Assembly: GCA_013407085.1 (NCBI GenBank) | Contig: JACCGJ010000567.1 | Location: forward strand, 62,001-126,000 | Reading direction: 5' to 3' | From: Atriophallophorus winterbourni | Taxonomy: Eukaryota > Platyhelminthes > Trematoda > Plagiorchiida > Microphallidae | Length of the DNA stretch: 64,000 bases | In this document: positions 48,701-55,495 of the stretch, in pieces | Layout of the letters: each line of letters opens with the position of its first letter | Position numbering within the stretch: the first letter of the stretch is position 1 | Notes under the pieces: generated by a model | Database searches by the model: none | Seen by the model: the letters and a program-made list of their open reading frames with translations, nothing else | What the model was told of the DNA's origin: nothing | Program-made: the position numbers and the translations under genes

Positions 48701-50582
48701 CAATTTACTTGGCATCCGTGTTGCGCTTTCGGTGATTCTTCGATTGTGGTTTTTTTACAGCATCGTACCCGACGTAAACGATCTCATCACTTCGTTTGAT
48801 CCTTACTGCCCGGATCGAGCGGTGAGTTTTCCCGTGTCGGCAAACATTTTCGAAACTGATCTTGCTTACAACAATCTATCATACTCAGTGCTGTCGGAAG
48901 CACAAATCGATGTGGAGGTATACATATGGTATGAAAGCATAAGAAAGATCCAGGCAAAGTGCCGGACAGTCAGTGACTACACGTGGGCTAAAATACTGTC
49001 AGATTGCCCAGGCCTAGACAGATGAGGAAAATGGTAGTGAGACTCCAGTGTGTTTCAGCGTGCAGCTCACTACCAGCGGCTAATCAAGTTAGCACAGAAG
49101 TACGGCACGATTGCACATCCATGTGGAGGTGCATTAATCTGAGTCTCCTAATTGCCAAAGTCTGGTTTATGCCTACCACGAGACAGCGGTCTAGGTTTAG
49201 CAACATCCATCGTTCATATACTCGTGAGGCTATAGATTTTGAATCAATAACGCTTGTCTGGGAGCCTGTAGGTTTGGCGCAAAATGCATTAATTCCCACT
49301 CACATACTGTCGATTCTCGTTTAGATGTTCTCCGTGGTACAGCGCGATGCAGATAGTTAACTCTTAAATCAGGCACAGGTGACCACGATGTAGTAAAGAA
49401 TCGAGCGCATTCATTCACTGGCCTACATCACGAACCGCAGATTTGTAAACGATCAGTCGCGTGATTACTCGTGTCAGCCTTTGGCGCATACTGGGGTTCA
49501 TCACATTACCGACGGGATTACAGTTTCCCTATATCAACATGTATGTGTGAAATCAGAAGCCGCACAGTCAAAGACTGCACATGGGCTAAGATACTGTCAG
49601 GTTGCCCAGGTATAGACAGATATTAGAAATAAAATAGAAATGGTATTGAGACTCCAGCGTGTATTCGCATGCAGTAATGTAAGTGCGGATGTAGCTCTAC
49701 TTGTTCCATTCGGGGTGTGGGCACCTCATCCCAATTTGTTTGTGCTATTTAAGTCCCTCCCTCCCCATCTTTTAGGATGTTACTTTTTCATGATTGTGTG
49801 GCATTAAGCATTAAGTACATGCTACCAGTGTAATACTGTCTCTGATGATGAATACAACCTGAACTGTCGCTTTGTAGATGTTATATATTACCCGAGTAGA
49901 ACCCAAGTAATAATTACCCGAATGTTTAACACTGAAAAACCTTTATGCTATTAGTCACAATTGACGAACTAAACCCAACACTACGCGTAACAAGAACAAA
50001 GAGCTTTACCGTCTCTGACCAAAAAGCCATTAGGCTGCGGTCCGTGTGTATTTATACACTGAATCATTATGGCCGACAAAATGGACTAATCGGAATCGAG
50101 AATCATAAGTTATAATGAGTATTTGAAGAAAATAATAATATTTACTCAACGGTAGACTTTGAGTAAACGAGACAGTCTTTTCTGTAGAATGCTATATTGG
50201 TTCCTAGTGAAGCACTTAATCAATAAGCGCTTTCCAATCACGTTGGTCTTCAAAAATGACTATTTTTCCTTAGCCATACTTTTCATATTCTCAAGGCAGC
50301 CCATTAATTCTGGGGGACTCCTTCTCCTTTTTCAATAACACATTGTCAAACTATATCTTAGGAATAAAACAGCAAATTTGCTTTTGCGTTTGAAAACACC
50401 ACAGCAGGCCATTCAAGCACCAAACCTCGCTATCTCTCTCGCTCTCTATTTGACTCACACATTTTTCTTATCCATAGAAGTCCAGTTCTACAATCACCGA
50501 ACCAACCGACTTCCAATCGTTCATCCGCCAAATAGATCCGCTCACTTCCCCGCTGGGTGCCCCGGATGACTTGCTTCATTAA
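29636..50582 (+). CDS. DENND1: DENND1 (connecdenn) homologue, DENN-domain Rab35 GEF, complete 18-exon model
   Basis: Exons: 29636-29655, 29685-29743, 29782-29875, 29904-30017, 30050-30242, 30277-30305, 30383-30481, 30520-30570, 30605-30650, 30692-30793, 36621-36646, 37316-37583, 41412-41558, 44059-44094, 45921-45962, 46510-47138, 48761-48821, 50478-50582. All junctions are GT-AG, phases agree at every join, and the sum is 2121 nt (706 aa plus TAA). Seen: uDENN (aa ~10-140; KFPEDY, LIFTDSDG, YFECFHCLLNVV), cDENN (~160-270; LLLERSVVFYSS, CPTPFIAGVH, VLVDLDGDVVY), dDENN (~275-385; GGYRDVV, FIDSRLDYLNS), then a Ser/Pro-rich tail. FIDSRLDYLNS against the remembered human FIDGRLDLLNS places it in DENND1 rather than MADD, SBF or DENND4. 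Family knowledge: DENND1 proteins exchange GDP for GTP on Rab35 at clathrin-coated and early endosomal membranes and bind AP-2 and clathrin through the tail. The start follows a TGA in the same frame. Least certain: exon 6 borders and the weak exon 13 donor (GTTGGT). Confidence 0.9.
30989..31332 (+). mobile_element. SINE-A with duplicated 3' module (DENND1 intron 10)
   Basis: Starts in a CTGTG repeat, has the full head and hairpin, then two copies of the 3' module, the first ending in CATACATGCATACATAT, the second in CATACATGCATACC. Confidence 0.85.
32285..32385 (-). mobile_element. SINE-A, truncated
   Basis: Tail-proximal module only (TATGAAAGCACAAGCCTGAT to TTGCCCAGGCC), then LINE sequence. 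Confidence 0.8.
32440..32745 (+). mobile_element. LINE RT C-terminus fragment
   Basis: Relative of 17400-17710: shared ATCAGAGCAGC, TTGGATCAGCATTTGTTGA and CTTCTGTCCCTACC blocks; frame destroyed. Confidence 0.55.
33605..33828 (-). mobile_element. SINE-A, near full length (DENND1 intron 10)
   Basis: TATGAAAGCACAAGCC at the tail end, both hairpins, GCACGATTGCTCATCCGTG at the head end. Confidence 0.85.
33905..34950. other. Intronic sequence without recognised feature
   Basis: Part of DENND1 intron 10. No conserved exon phase or RT motif seen. Confidence 0.4.
34970..35235 (-). repeat. RTE 3'-end-only copy
   Basis: Starts (in its own orientation) at AAGCTTCTTATGACGC and ends in TGATGATGGTGATG; 3' UTR only. 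Confidence 0.75.
36055..36515. mobile_element. Two SINE-A copies in inverted orientation before the microexon
   Basis: A + copy (36055-36205: GCTAAATTGATTTACCACC, AGTATCTTAGCTCAAG) and a - copy (36305-36515: GATCCAGGCAAAGTGC, AGTCAGGTTGTCCAG). Both diverged; the second ends about 105 nt upstream of exon 11. Confidence 0.75.
36621..36646 (+). CDS. DENND1: DENND1 exon 11, 26-nt microexon
   Basis: Preceded by AATTTTTCAG and followed by GTATGT. It starts in phase 0 and leaves two bases, exactly what exon 10 (phase 0) and exon 12 (needs two bases) require; without it those exons cannot be joined in frame. It encodes RRWLLNRC plus a split codon, matching the helix after LPNDV in human DENND1. It sits behind a 5.8-kb intron. 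Confidence 0.8.
37316..37583 (+). CDS. DENND1: DENND1 exon 12 (dDENN)
   Basis: Acceptor TTTTGCAG, donor GTATCT. It encodes about 89 residues with SHLPDRLRLLCHS, GGYRDVV and YLRKLLGSQMALQ, which line up with human FFGSYRNAL and the helix just before FIDGRLD. A loop of about 20 residues (PSNAPTGPLVPG) is longer than in the remembered vertebrate proteins. It ends in phase 0 and joins FIDSRLD of the next exon. Confidence 0.9.
38006..38560 (-). mobile_element. RTE/R4-like LINE RT C-terminus with TGAG tail
   Basis: Minus reading: VWQLRIRINVFQTKCLRRIL, HVCRMDP, RKRGRPKETWRRTLERELH, WRWVVFASCATRHGDD and stop, then a TGAGTGAGTGAG tail. One frameshift. This ending is typical of LINEs with an RT/LGHVxRM C-terminus. 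Confidence 0.8.
38607..38750 (+). mobile_element. SINE-A, diverged
   Basis: CGTGCTAAACTGATTTGCCAC, TACTGAGCTGCACGC, GACAACCTGCCAGTATCTTAG blocks. Confidence 0.7.
38760..38975 (-). mobile_element. SINE-B, 3' part
   Basis: Reverse complement of 42600-42770: CGACTATCTCCTC, ATGAGTCGGCTTCAATGAAG, GGCGTCGCCAGCACCACTC, CACAACCAAGTGCGACCTGC. Confidence 0.8.
38995..39065 (-). mobile_element. SINE-A fragment
   Basis: ATAAACCTAGATATAGGCAAA to GTTTGCTTGCCCAAG; diverged. Confidence 0.55.
39065..39800 (+). mobile_element. RTE 3' end: RT C-terminus, 3' UTR, GAT tail
   Basis: Broken-frame match to the end of the 23941-25065 RT (AGAAGCAGATCAACCTGCC = EKQINL; TATGTCCCGAAACCGTG; CTTGGAGTGTTTTGCTTAA), then the 3' UTR and GATGACGATAATGATGA. 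Confidence 0.75.
39970..40872 (+). CDS. RTE-type ORF fragment: endonuclease end and linker, 300 codons open
   Basis: Contains WKHPRSKHWHQLDLILVRR (endonuclease QLDY region) and SANCDTDHSLVCAKLKL (catalytic DH), then the long linker found between endonuclease and RT in RTE/BovB-type elements (ASENWEFIKSCI, KKARTSDWFEANASEM, NKVQQTARRCANDYWTEI). Ends before the RT palm. Inside DENND1 intron 12, same strand as the gene. Start codon not meaningful. Confidence 0.8.
   Translation: MYVCQEIDGMLQIQVVELNITQCVPSCHICSRKNAALLLKVSILSQHKVSWKHPRSKHWHQLDLILVRRTNIGSVLVTRSYQSANCDTDHSLVCAKLKLSDTRFHRTKLSAKPRIDVTRICEPNLTARFAKAFRDEFNKTTPLESASENWEFIKSCICRVALSTFGPKKARTSDWFEANASEMTAVLDEKPSAFLRFKGMPTDENLHLIRAARNKVQQTARRCANDYWTEISLSIQKAEETGNFHGMYDGIKKGIGPTKLKTAPIKSASGDPIVDKIQQMERWVEHFSSLLSFHLTDFTA
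40990..41120 (-). repeat. Repeat C copy
   Basis: ACATTCACGCGATTGTGATG, ATCCATGGTCGACATCGACC, GGAGGCCAACAACAACC; inverse of 53755-53885. Confidence 0.7.
41138..41295 (-). mobile_element. SINE-A, truncated, 117 nt upstream of DENND1 exon 13
   Basis: GTGAGACTCCCACGTG, GTAGCTCACTACCGG, GGCACGGTGTTAGCCGCAC blocks. Confidence 0.8.
41412..41558 (+). CDS. DENND1: DENND1 exon 13 (end of dDENN)
   Basis: Acceptor TTCTTTTGCAG; 49 codons starting FIDSRLDYLNSDAGM, the strongest single match to DENND1A/B. The donor is weak (GTTGGT). Read-through would add about 25 codons to the TGA at 41634, so an alternative truncated end is possible. Confidence 0.88.
41960..42200 (-). repeat. Repeat C copy, diverged
   Basis: GCGGGAGAGATTGTTCC, CAGACTGTTTAGTTATG and AACACGAGATCG blocks shared with 28985-29185. 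Confidence 0.5.
42202..42794 (+). mobile_element. SINE-B, 567-bp retroposon with 13-bp target-site duplication
   Basis: GTACGCGACGTTT at 42202-42214 is repeated at 42782-42794. The insert (42215-42781) opens with GGTTGTCATAGCC, forms a hairpin with GGCTATTTGAG/TGACAACC-type arms in its first 90 bp, is GC-rich in the middle, and ends in AAAAGTAAAAAGTAAAGTAAA. Part is repeated inverted at 38760-38975. No open frame of note, no recognised RNA-gene head. Confidence 0.8.
42960..43060 (+). repeat. Diverged SINE-B internal piece
   Basis: CCTTGAGGAAAAGATTGTGC and GGCTGGTGCACACCG resemble 42545-42595. Confidence 0.5.
43070..43292 (-). mobile_element. SINE-A, diverged
   Basis: CAGTCAAGGCTGCACATGGGC, GGTTGCCCAGGCCCAG, CGCATGCAGCC, CACGGAGTTCGCTGCACAGC. 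Confidence 0.7.
43714..43965 (+). mobile_element. SINE-A, full length (reference copy)
   Basis: Head TGCACGGATGTGCAATTG, GTGCGGCTAACATCGTGC, hairpin GGTAGTGAGCTGCATG...GTCTCACTACC, 3' module with CCTGGGCAACCTGACAG and CCCACGTGCAGTCTCTGACTG, then CATACCATACCATAC. It ends 93 nt before DENND1 exon 14. Confidence 0.88.
44059..44094 (+). CDS. DENND1: DENND1 exon 14 (36 nt)
   Basis: Acceptor CTCACATTTCTAG and strong donor GTAAGT. Twelve codons, LNTFKLKKLSYL, phase 0 on both sides, corresponding to the basic ILNTVKTKA stretch after dDENN in human DENND1A. Being a multiple of three with phase 0 ends it could be skipped without frameshift. A SINE lies about 95 nt upstream. Confidence 0.75.
44729..45210. 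mobile_element. Tail-to-tail inverted pair of SINE-A copies (DENND1 intron 14)
   Basis: A + copy (44729-44960) meets a - copy (44961-45210) at the shared tail CATACATACATACATATATG. Arms are about 220 bp, so transcripts could fold into a long hairpin. Confidence 0.85.
45290..45640 (+). repeat. RTE 3'-end-only copy
   Basis: GAGGAAAGCTTGTTAAGC, GCCGCAAGGAAGCTGCCATG, TCCCCATCTTTTTAGGATTG, tail GATGAGGATGATGACAATGA. Confidence 0.8.
45921..45962 (+). CDS. DENND1: DENND1 exon 15 (42 nt)
   Basis: Acceptor CATCGTTCTTAG, donor GTGAGT. Fourteen codons, RRKPSPARSGTPVE, phase 0 on both sides, a basic proline-containing linker after the DENN module. Like exon 14 it is a skippable cassette. No family match is possible for so short a linker, so the call rests on splice signals, phase and position. 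Confidence 0.7.
46510..47138 (+). CDS. DENND1: DENND1 exon 16, Ser/Pro-rich tail
   Basis: The longest exon: 209 codons plus two bases, acceptor GCCCCGAACAG, donor GTAAGT. It contains SVSRSKSNIED, comparable to RPKSNIAVE in human DENND1A, proline-rich stretches (SKPPPTRTSGPLKPVPLYL) suited to SH3 binding, and an (Ala)6 run encoded partly by a GCA repeat near 47050. Predicted to be disordered. Confidence 0.85.
47651..48265 (-). mobile_element. Three SINE-A copies in series (DENND1 intron 16)
   Basis: 47651-47828 (tail-side two thirds), 47873-48050 (strongly diverged) and 48055-48265 (well conserved, GCACAGTCAAAAACTGTGCG, CACTACCGGGGG). All minus orientation. Confidence 0.8.
48761..48821 (+). 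CDS. DENND1: DENND1 exon 17
   Basis: Excellent acceptor (GTGGTTTTTTTACAG), donor GTGAGT. It completes the Pro codon split by exon 16 and encodes IVPDVNDLITSFDPY followed by CPDRA. Acidic/FDP motifs of this type resemble AP-2 or clathrin-box-like peptides in connecdenn tails; the binding role is inference. Confidence 0.85.
48929..49127 (-). mobile_element. SINE-A with small deletion (DENND1 intron 17)
   Basis: TATGAAAGCATAAGAAAGATCC to GATTGCACATCCATG; lacks about 20 bp between TTAGCAC and AGAAGTACGG. Confidence 0.82.
49544..49860. mobile_element. SINE-A fragment (-) followed by RTE 3' tail (+)
   Basis: SINE-A to GCATGCAGTAATG (49680), then GTTCCATTCGGGGTGTGGGC, TCCCCATCTTTTAGGATG and a GATGATGA tail of the RTE 3' end. 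Confidence 0.75.
50478..50582 (+). CDS. DENND1: DENND1 terminal exon 18 with stop
   Basis: Acceptor TTTCTTATCCATAG, phase 0. 34 codons and TAA at 50580-50582. It carries TDFQSFIRQIDPLTSPLG and ends APDDLLH. DPL and the terminal DDLL resemble the adaptor-binding DPL/DLL motifs of DENND1A (LLALLDPL). Confidence 0.85.
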   Translation, partial: KSSSTITEPTDFQSFIRQIDPLTSPLGAPDDLLH

Positions 50583-50910
50583 AGATTTTCATATCGCGCT
50601 GCACACGCTATTTTGTTACGCATAATCATTTTGCCACCGCCGCTACTTTGTATTGTATTTTCTATTTGTTTTTCTACGTGATTTCTACACAAGCGTGTTC
50701 TTTTTATAATTTAAACCGACAATTCGGTCCGGGGAAAATCGAGTTCAACGTCAAAGATTTCAGTCACGATATAAACACCAATGTGTCTATCCAACGGTTG
50801 AGTGACGCGTCCAAGCCCACCAAAATATTGACAAGACAATACGTGAGATGAGTACGGTACTATTGAAGCAAAATAATTATACAATAAAAATAGCAAACCT
50901 CAATTATTCC
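50583..50910 (+). other. Probable DENND1 3' UTR with AATAAA
   Basis: AT-rich sequence after the stop; the first canonical polyadenylation hexamer AATAAA on the + strand is at 50883-50888. No coding signal seen. The cleavage site is inferred. Confidence 0.5.
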
Positions 50911-51142
50911 GCTTCGTACTGAATCCAAAAACAAGAATATTCAACAGCAACAATGACCACGAATGATTGCAACTTCAAATAGCGCGCAAACGGCCAAATA
51001 AAGATACACAAATATAAGCTCAAGAACGAATAAATTCAAGTAGTTCGGTAAAACAAAAATGGTAAAAATATACAAAAATACCAGCAGATTTAAACAGTTA
51101 GTTGTCAATAAAATAAATTCAATGTACATCTTACAGAACCCG

Positions 51143-51373
51143 AGCTGGAGGGATGTATGTACGTATGTATGAAATCACAAGCCAAATCCAGGCAAAGTGC
51201 CGTACAGTTAGACTGCACGTCGGCTAAGATACTGCCAGGTCGCCCAGTCCTAGACAGATATGGTCAAGGAAAATAGCAATGGCAGCGAGACTCCAGCGTG
51301 TATTCGCATGCAGCTCACTACAAATGGCAAATCAATTTAGCACGGTGTTAGTTGTACAACACAGCTGGAGGGA
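51143..51373 (-). mobile_element. SINE-A with 11-bp target-site duplication
   Basis: AGCTGGAGGGA at 51143-51153 and 51363-51373 flanks a copy that starts TGTATGTACGTATGTATG (tail) and ends GTTAGTTGTACAACAC (head). This fixes both ends of the element. Confidence 0.88.
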
Positions 51374-51469
51374 GCCACCCGCAGATCCAAGAGGCAGCTA
51401 AAGACCCTAAGCAGCCTTTCTGAAGTCAGCGCAGCACATCTGGCGGGATGTGGTCCCGTGATCAGATAT

Positions 51470-51840
51470 CACAGTGGCCAGTTACGCTTCAGGATATGTC
51501 CCGAAATGATGTTTCGTGGCGGGAATTGCAGTATACATCTTCTTGGAGTGTGCTTAACCTTGTATGTTGTCAATCGGAGTGACGAGGAAAGCTTGTTATG
51601 ATGCATGGCAGTGAAAGACGCAATGAAGCTGTCTTTTTTATGTCTCTAACTCGTTCATAAAACTTGATTGAATGCATGTTACATTCTAGGTGTAGGCACC
51701 TCATGTCAGTTCGTGCCTACAGTTCTATAGATTCAACTTCATCCTTTCCCCAACAGTTGGGATTGTATTTTTCATTTTTGTATGATAGTTACTCGTTCAG
51801 TACATGCTACCGGTGTAATGCTGTCCCTGGTGATGAAATA
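51470..51840 (+). repeat. RTE 3' end copy with last RT codons
   Basis: AGTTACGCTTCAGGATATGTC, TTCTTGGAGTGTGCTTAACC, GACGAGGAAAGCTTGTTATG and the 3' UTR; ends near a GGTGATGA tail. Confidence 0.78.
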
Positions 51841-52139
51841 CCGGCAAACCCAGAGCTCGGGCTAATTCTCCAGAAAATGATTGCATTGTGTACCATTTCC
51901 TGAGGAGATAGAAATTGGTGCACACGAGTGTACATACTTTCAATAAGCACTTAACTGCGACCCGTTCTCTTGATACTGGTTTAGTCGCGCTATGAAATTG
52001 CAAGCAGTTATCGTCAAAACGTCGGCTAATATACTGTCAAGTGTTCAATGCACGGCACAGAAGTATTGTACGAATGCACATACGTGTTGCGTCAAAAGGG
52101 GATCACAAATAAAAAGCACATGGCATGAAATGATAAATT

Positions 52140-52440
52140 GTTTTATTTTATTTACAAAATATCAAGGTTAGACAGAAAGTATAAAGGAGGCAATAAAGAT
52201 TGATGATTGAGGAAAGCATGCGTGAACGCGGGGGGACAGTAAATGAGCGCAAAAGCTGATAAACATGATTTCATTTATAGTTGGTATAAAGCAATTATGA
52301 GATTCGAAGGTCGACGGTGCTGTGCTGAAAAGAGAGGCAGAAGAGTGTGAATGCGACCAAACTGGCAATAATTAACGAGCTGGTATTGTTCTGAAATGAG
52401 CTGCGTGTGGATTCGCCGACATAAACCTTTTTCATTCTGA
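52140..52440 (-). other. Possible minus-strand 3' end (AATAAA) with a short hydrophobic frame
   Basis: Minus strand has a 46-codon frame (about 52436-52296) with SLIIASLVAFTLFCLSF, a membrane-like segment, and AATAAAATAAAA near 52143-52154. It could be a terminal exon or 3' UTR of CAP or another gene; no match to CAP C-termini. Confidence 0.25.
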
Positions 52441-52510
52441 CGGTATATTAGCCCGCGTGGAGTGTTTGACTCTGTGGCACTCGTGACTCCATGCTACTTG
52501 TAATCTTCAG

Positions 52511-52721
52511 TTTTGCTTGCTAGGTGAACATAATCCAGCGCGCTACAATGATAGCTTGATGTTCGGGACACGGGAAAAAGCAAACCTCTGCTATCCGCTC
52601 ATTTTTGTACTTTCTCAGCTGGTTTACCGTGAAAAACTGTTCCCGAGCGGTGAGTTAGATCTGATGTCGGTCTTTAATCGTGGAGAATATGGTGTTATCT
52701 CTCATCCGGCTATCAGTGATG
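52511..52721 (+). CDS. Orphan exon candidate, unknown protein
   Basis: Open frame preceded by CTTGTAATCTTCAG and followed by donor GTAAGG at 52722 (a second acceptor, CTTGCTAG, ends at 52523). About 70 residues, including LGEHNPARYNDSLMFG, LCYPLIFVLSQLVYREK and LMSVFNRGEYGVISH. Composition looks like a host protein and not like the surrounding RT fragments. I do not recognise the family and found no flanking exons. It could be an exon of a gene extending elsewhere, a retrocopy fragment or chance. Confidence 0.35.
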
Positions 52722-53215
52722 GTAAGGAGGGCAAAACCGTGAAATCGCTACCTACGTGAACGAGACTGAATAATTGGTTCCAGAAGTCCTGCATAATTAA
52801 TATCGCATGTCCAGCGCTCACTTGCTCTGCACACGCTGCTATGCACGAGACAAAAAACCTAGTGTGCATTGGCTGTATGCAATTATCATCGTTCATAATC
52901 AAAATTAACATCACATTGACGCTGCGTTAGATCATTGGTCTCACATCCCTAAAATATAGAGTGGAACGCTGTAAAGCGGAACATAATCTGACAAATTACG
53001 CATAGCACGAGATACTAAGTCCAAACCAAATGTCACAATGACGGTTGTGTGTAAGCCTTCAACGATCTGGCCGAAATAAGCTCAAATAGCTTGAAACCCA
53101 AAAAGCGAATGTGCAAGTTTAATCGAATAGCTTACAAAATCGTTCACTTGATGAAAACAGTAACGAATGCAGAGTGCTCTCTAAAGGGGTTCTATGGAAC
53201 AGGTTCAACGTACTA

Positions 53216-53402
53216 CAATGTGCTATTGGGCAGTATTTCTGTACTGCGAAGGTAGCACCGTGTTAAATTGATTTACCAAAGCTGCATGCGAAAATATTCT
53301 GGAGTCTTGTATCTGTACCGGCAATCTGACAGTGTCTTGGCCCGTGCGCAGTCTCTAAATGTGTGGCACTTTTCCTGGATGCAAGCTGGTGATTTTCTAC
53401 AG
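53216..53402 (+). mobile_element. SINE-A, internally deleted
   Basis: GTGTTAAATTGATTTACCAAA, GCTGCATGCGAAAATATTCTG, CAATCTGACAGTGTCTTGGC. Confidence 0.72.
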
Positions 53403-53754
53403 CACCGCCTACGCTCGATGGGTCATGTGTGCAGAATAGAAAACGGTCGTAATCAAAAAGATATACTATATTGGAAGTTGAAAGCGCTGAGCATTGACTC
53501 TATGTACTGAGAAGATCTAGATGATGACCGTTTACTATAGAAGCATCATCATCAAACTTGGGAACAACAAGCGCCATTGTTATCTGTTGAACGGAGTTCG
53601 CATCGACCGGGTACTGTCTAGGTCTGTGTTTGTCGTGCAAGAGATTGCTACCGCAACTTATTGTCATCAAGTACATCCTTGTTTGATCTAGAACAAAAAA
53701 ATCAAGCAGCTACGTAAATCGGGTATGGAGACTAGAATAGGGCAGTTTTCTCAG

Positions 53755-54300
53755 AATGTTGTTGTTGGCCTCCTTCGGTCGATGTCGACCATGGATGTAC
53801 ATCACAATCGCATGATTTTTCATGTTCTAAAGCTTTTCGAATGATCACAGTCCGATTCAGGAGGAACAATCTCTCCCGCAGCGCTTGCAACGATGGTCAG
53901 AACGCCGGCGGCGTGATCTGCGTTCAGTAGCCAAGAGCTGTATCTACTCCTCCCCGGCTTGCAGGCGACACTTTACACAATGCCTCCGATGTACACCACC
54001 GTTAAATCAAACCCGCAACCATTCGCTTTCTGAAGCAAACACAAACAATTTTAAACGAAGAACCCAGTGGAGGACTGGTGTAACAAATCGACCATAAACA
54101 TCAAGCACAACGTACACGCACTTACCAGAGTACAGCACCGCGTTATTGCCATAAATCCGGGTCTTGGATGTGACGTAAATGCTGACGAGTTTGGGAAATT
54201 TCCGACAGCAATTCGAACTGAGATTTGTACTGGCGCTTGGGTCCAGGCGACGCGAACAGTGACTGCGCACGTTGTCTGCGTTCGATTGAGGGCTTAAAGT
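53755..54300 (+). repeat. Repeat C copy with downstream LINE-like sequence
   Basis: TGTTGTTGTTGGCCTCCTTC at the left end, then GATGTCGACCATGGATGTAC. The following region (53880-54300) has no clear RT motif but shares GAGAGATTGTTCC-type blocks with other copies. Confidence 0.5.
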
Positions 54301-54591
54301 GATCAAACATCGATTAAAATTAAGCAAGTTTTGGTTGGGTTGATAGTGTGAACGGGTTCCTCGCATTACAAGCAATTAAGCCTACTCTGTTACTCGGACG
54401 ACACAAATAAAAGCTATGATCATCCGATTTGAGTAATTATTACGACCGTAATTAAACACCGTGGGTCGTTGTACGAAAATTATGTAATGAAGAATTCAAA
54501 GTATAACTTTGTTTTACTACTTTTCCACCGGCTCAACACTCACTGAACCTAATCGATTAAACCCTTTATATAGTTCTGCATCCTACCGACT

Positions 54592-54830
54592 CCATCTGTG
54601 CGGGATTGCAATTGTACAGTACTTATGTGCTGTCCATTTAAAACCATGTTAAATTGATTTGACACCGGTAGTGAGCTGCATGCGAGATACGCTGGTCACA
54701 CTACCATTTCTATTTCTCTCTCTCATATCTGTCTAGGTCTGGGCAAACTGACAGTATTTTAGCCCACGTGTAGTCCATGACTGTGCGGCACTTTGTGTGG
54801 ATCACGATTGTGACTTCACTCATTCATTCT
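54592..54830 (+). mobile_element. SINE-A, near full length
   Basis: TTAAATTGATTTGACACCGG, TAGTGAGCTGCATGCGAG, GGCAAACTGACAGTATTTTAG, tail CACTCATTCATTC. Confidence 0.82.
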
Positions 54831-54949
54831 CCACTTGATGACGTCAAACAGCTAAAACCGGGAAGCGAGCACCGAAATGCATTCGTGCCTGTATGCATTC
54901 AGTGCAATGAACGAAAAGCATGACCCCAATTGTTCAGATATTCACAACC

Positions 54950-55470
54950 TGTTGTTGTTGGCCTCCTTCGGTTGATGTCGACCATGGATGTACATCACAA
55001 TCGCATGAATTTTCATGTTCTACAGCTTTTTGAATGACTTAACGGTCCGATTCGGGAGACAACTTCAAGAAAAGTGTCGGGAACAGCGTATGCCATTGTA
55101 CGCTGTTTTTATTGATTTAACGAAAGCATTCGACTACGTCAGCAGGGAGGGTCTTTTGAAAATGCTTGATTTGATAGGCTGCCCCCCAAGACTGCTCAAA
55201 CTCGTCATTTCGTTTCACTCTGGCATGAAGTGCTCAGTCCATTTTAACGGTTTCATCACAACCTGTAGCACTGCACAAACATATCTGTCTAGGCCTGGGC
55301 AACCTGACAGTATCTTCGCCCACGTGCAGTCTCTAACTGTACGGCATTTTGCCGGCACCAGGCTTGTGCTTTCATACATACATACATACTGCACAAACAC
55401 TGAGTCTGGCAAAGCAATGTGCAACCTCAGCAATGTGCATCAACCGGCATTTGACAATATTTAAGAAAAG
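54950..55470 (+). mobile_element. RTE-type RT fragment, preceded by Repeat C
   Basis: 54950-55045 is Repeat C. 55047-55270 reads LQEKCREQRMPLYAVFIDLT and KAFDYVSREGLLKMLDLIG, RT palm start of an RTE/BovB-like element (FIDLTKAFDxVxREGLW). It is interrupted by a SINE-A and resumes with KRNIRSNE-like sequence. Confidence 0.75.
55270..55399 (+). mobile_element. 5'-truncated SINE-A with 12-bp target-site duplication, inside an RT
   Basis: ACTGCACAAACA at 55270-55281 and 55388-55399 flanks 106 bp of 3' module ending CTTTCATACATACAT. Proves that CATA is the 3' tail and that copies arise by target-primed insertion. Confidence 0.88.
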
Positions 55471-55495
55471 GAACATCCGCAGCAATGAGACTGTA

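Noticed and set aside
51154..51362. tRNA-derived origin of SINE-A
   Set aside because: No convincing A box/B box pair or cloverleaf in the head region of any copy.
54121..54240. Minus-strand CAP exon ending at GTAAGT near 54121
   Set aside because: Frames give no WH2 or CARP motif and the region adjoins repeat sequence.
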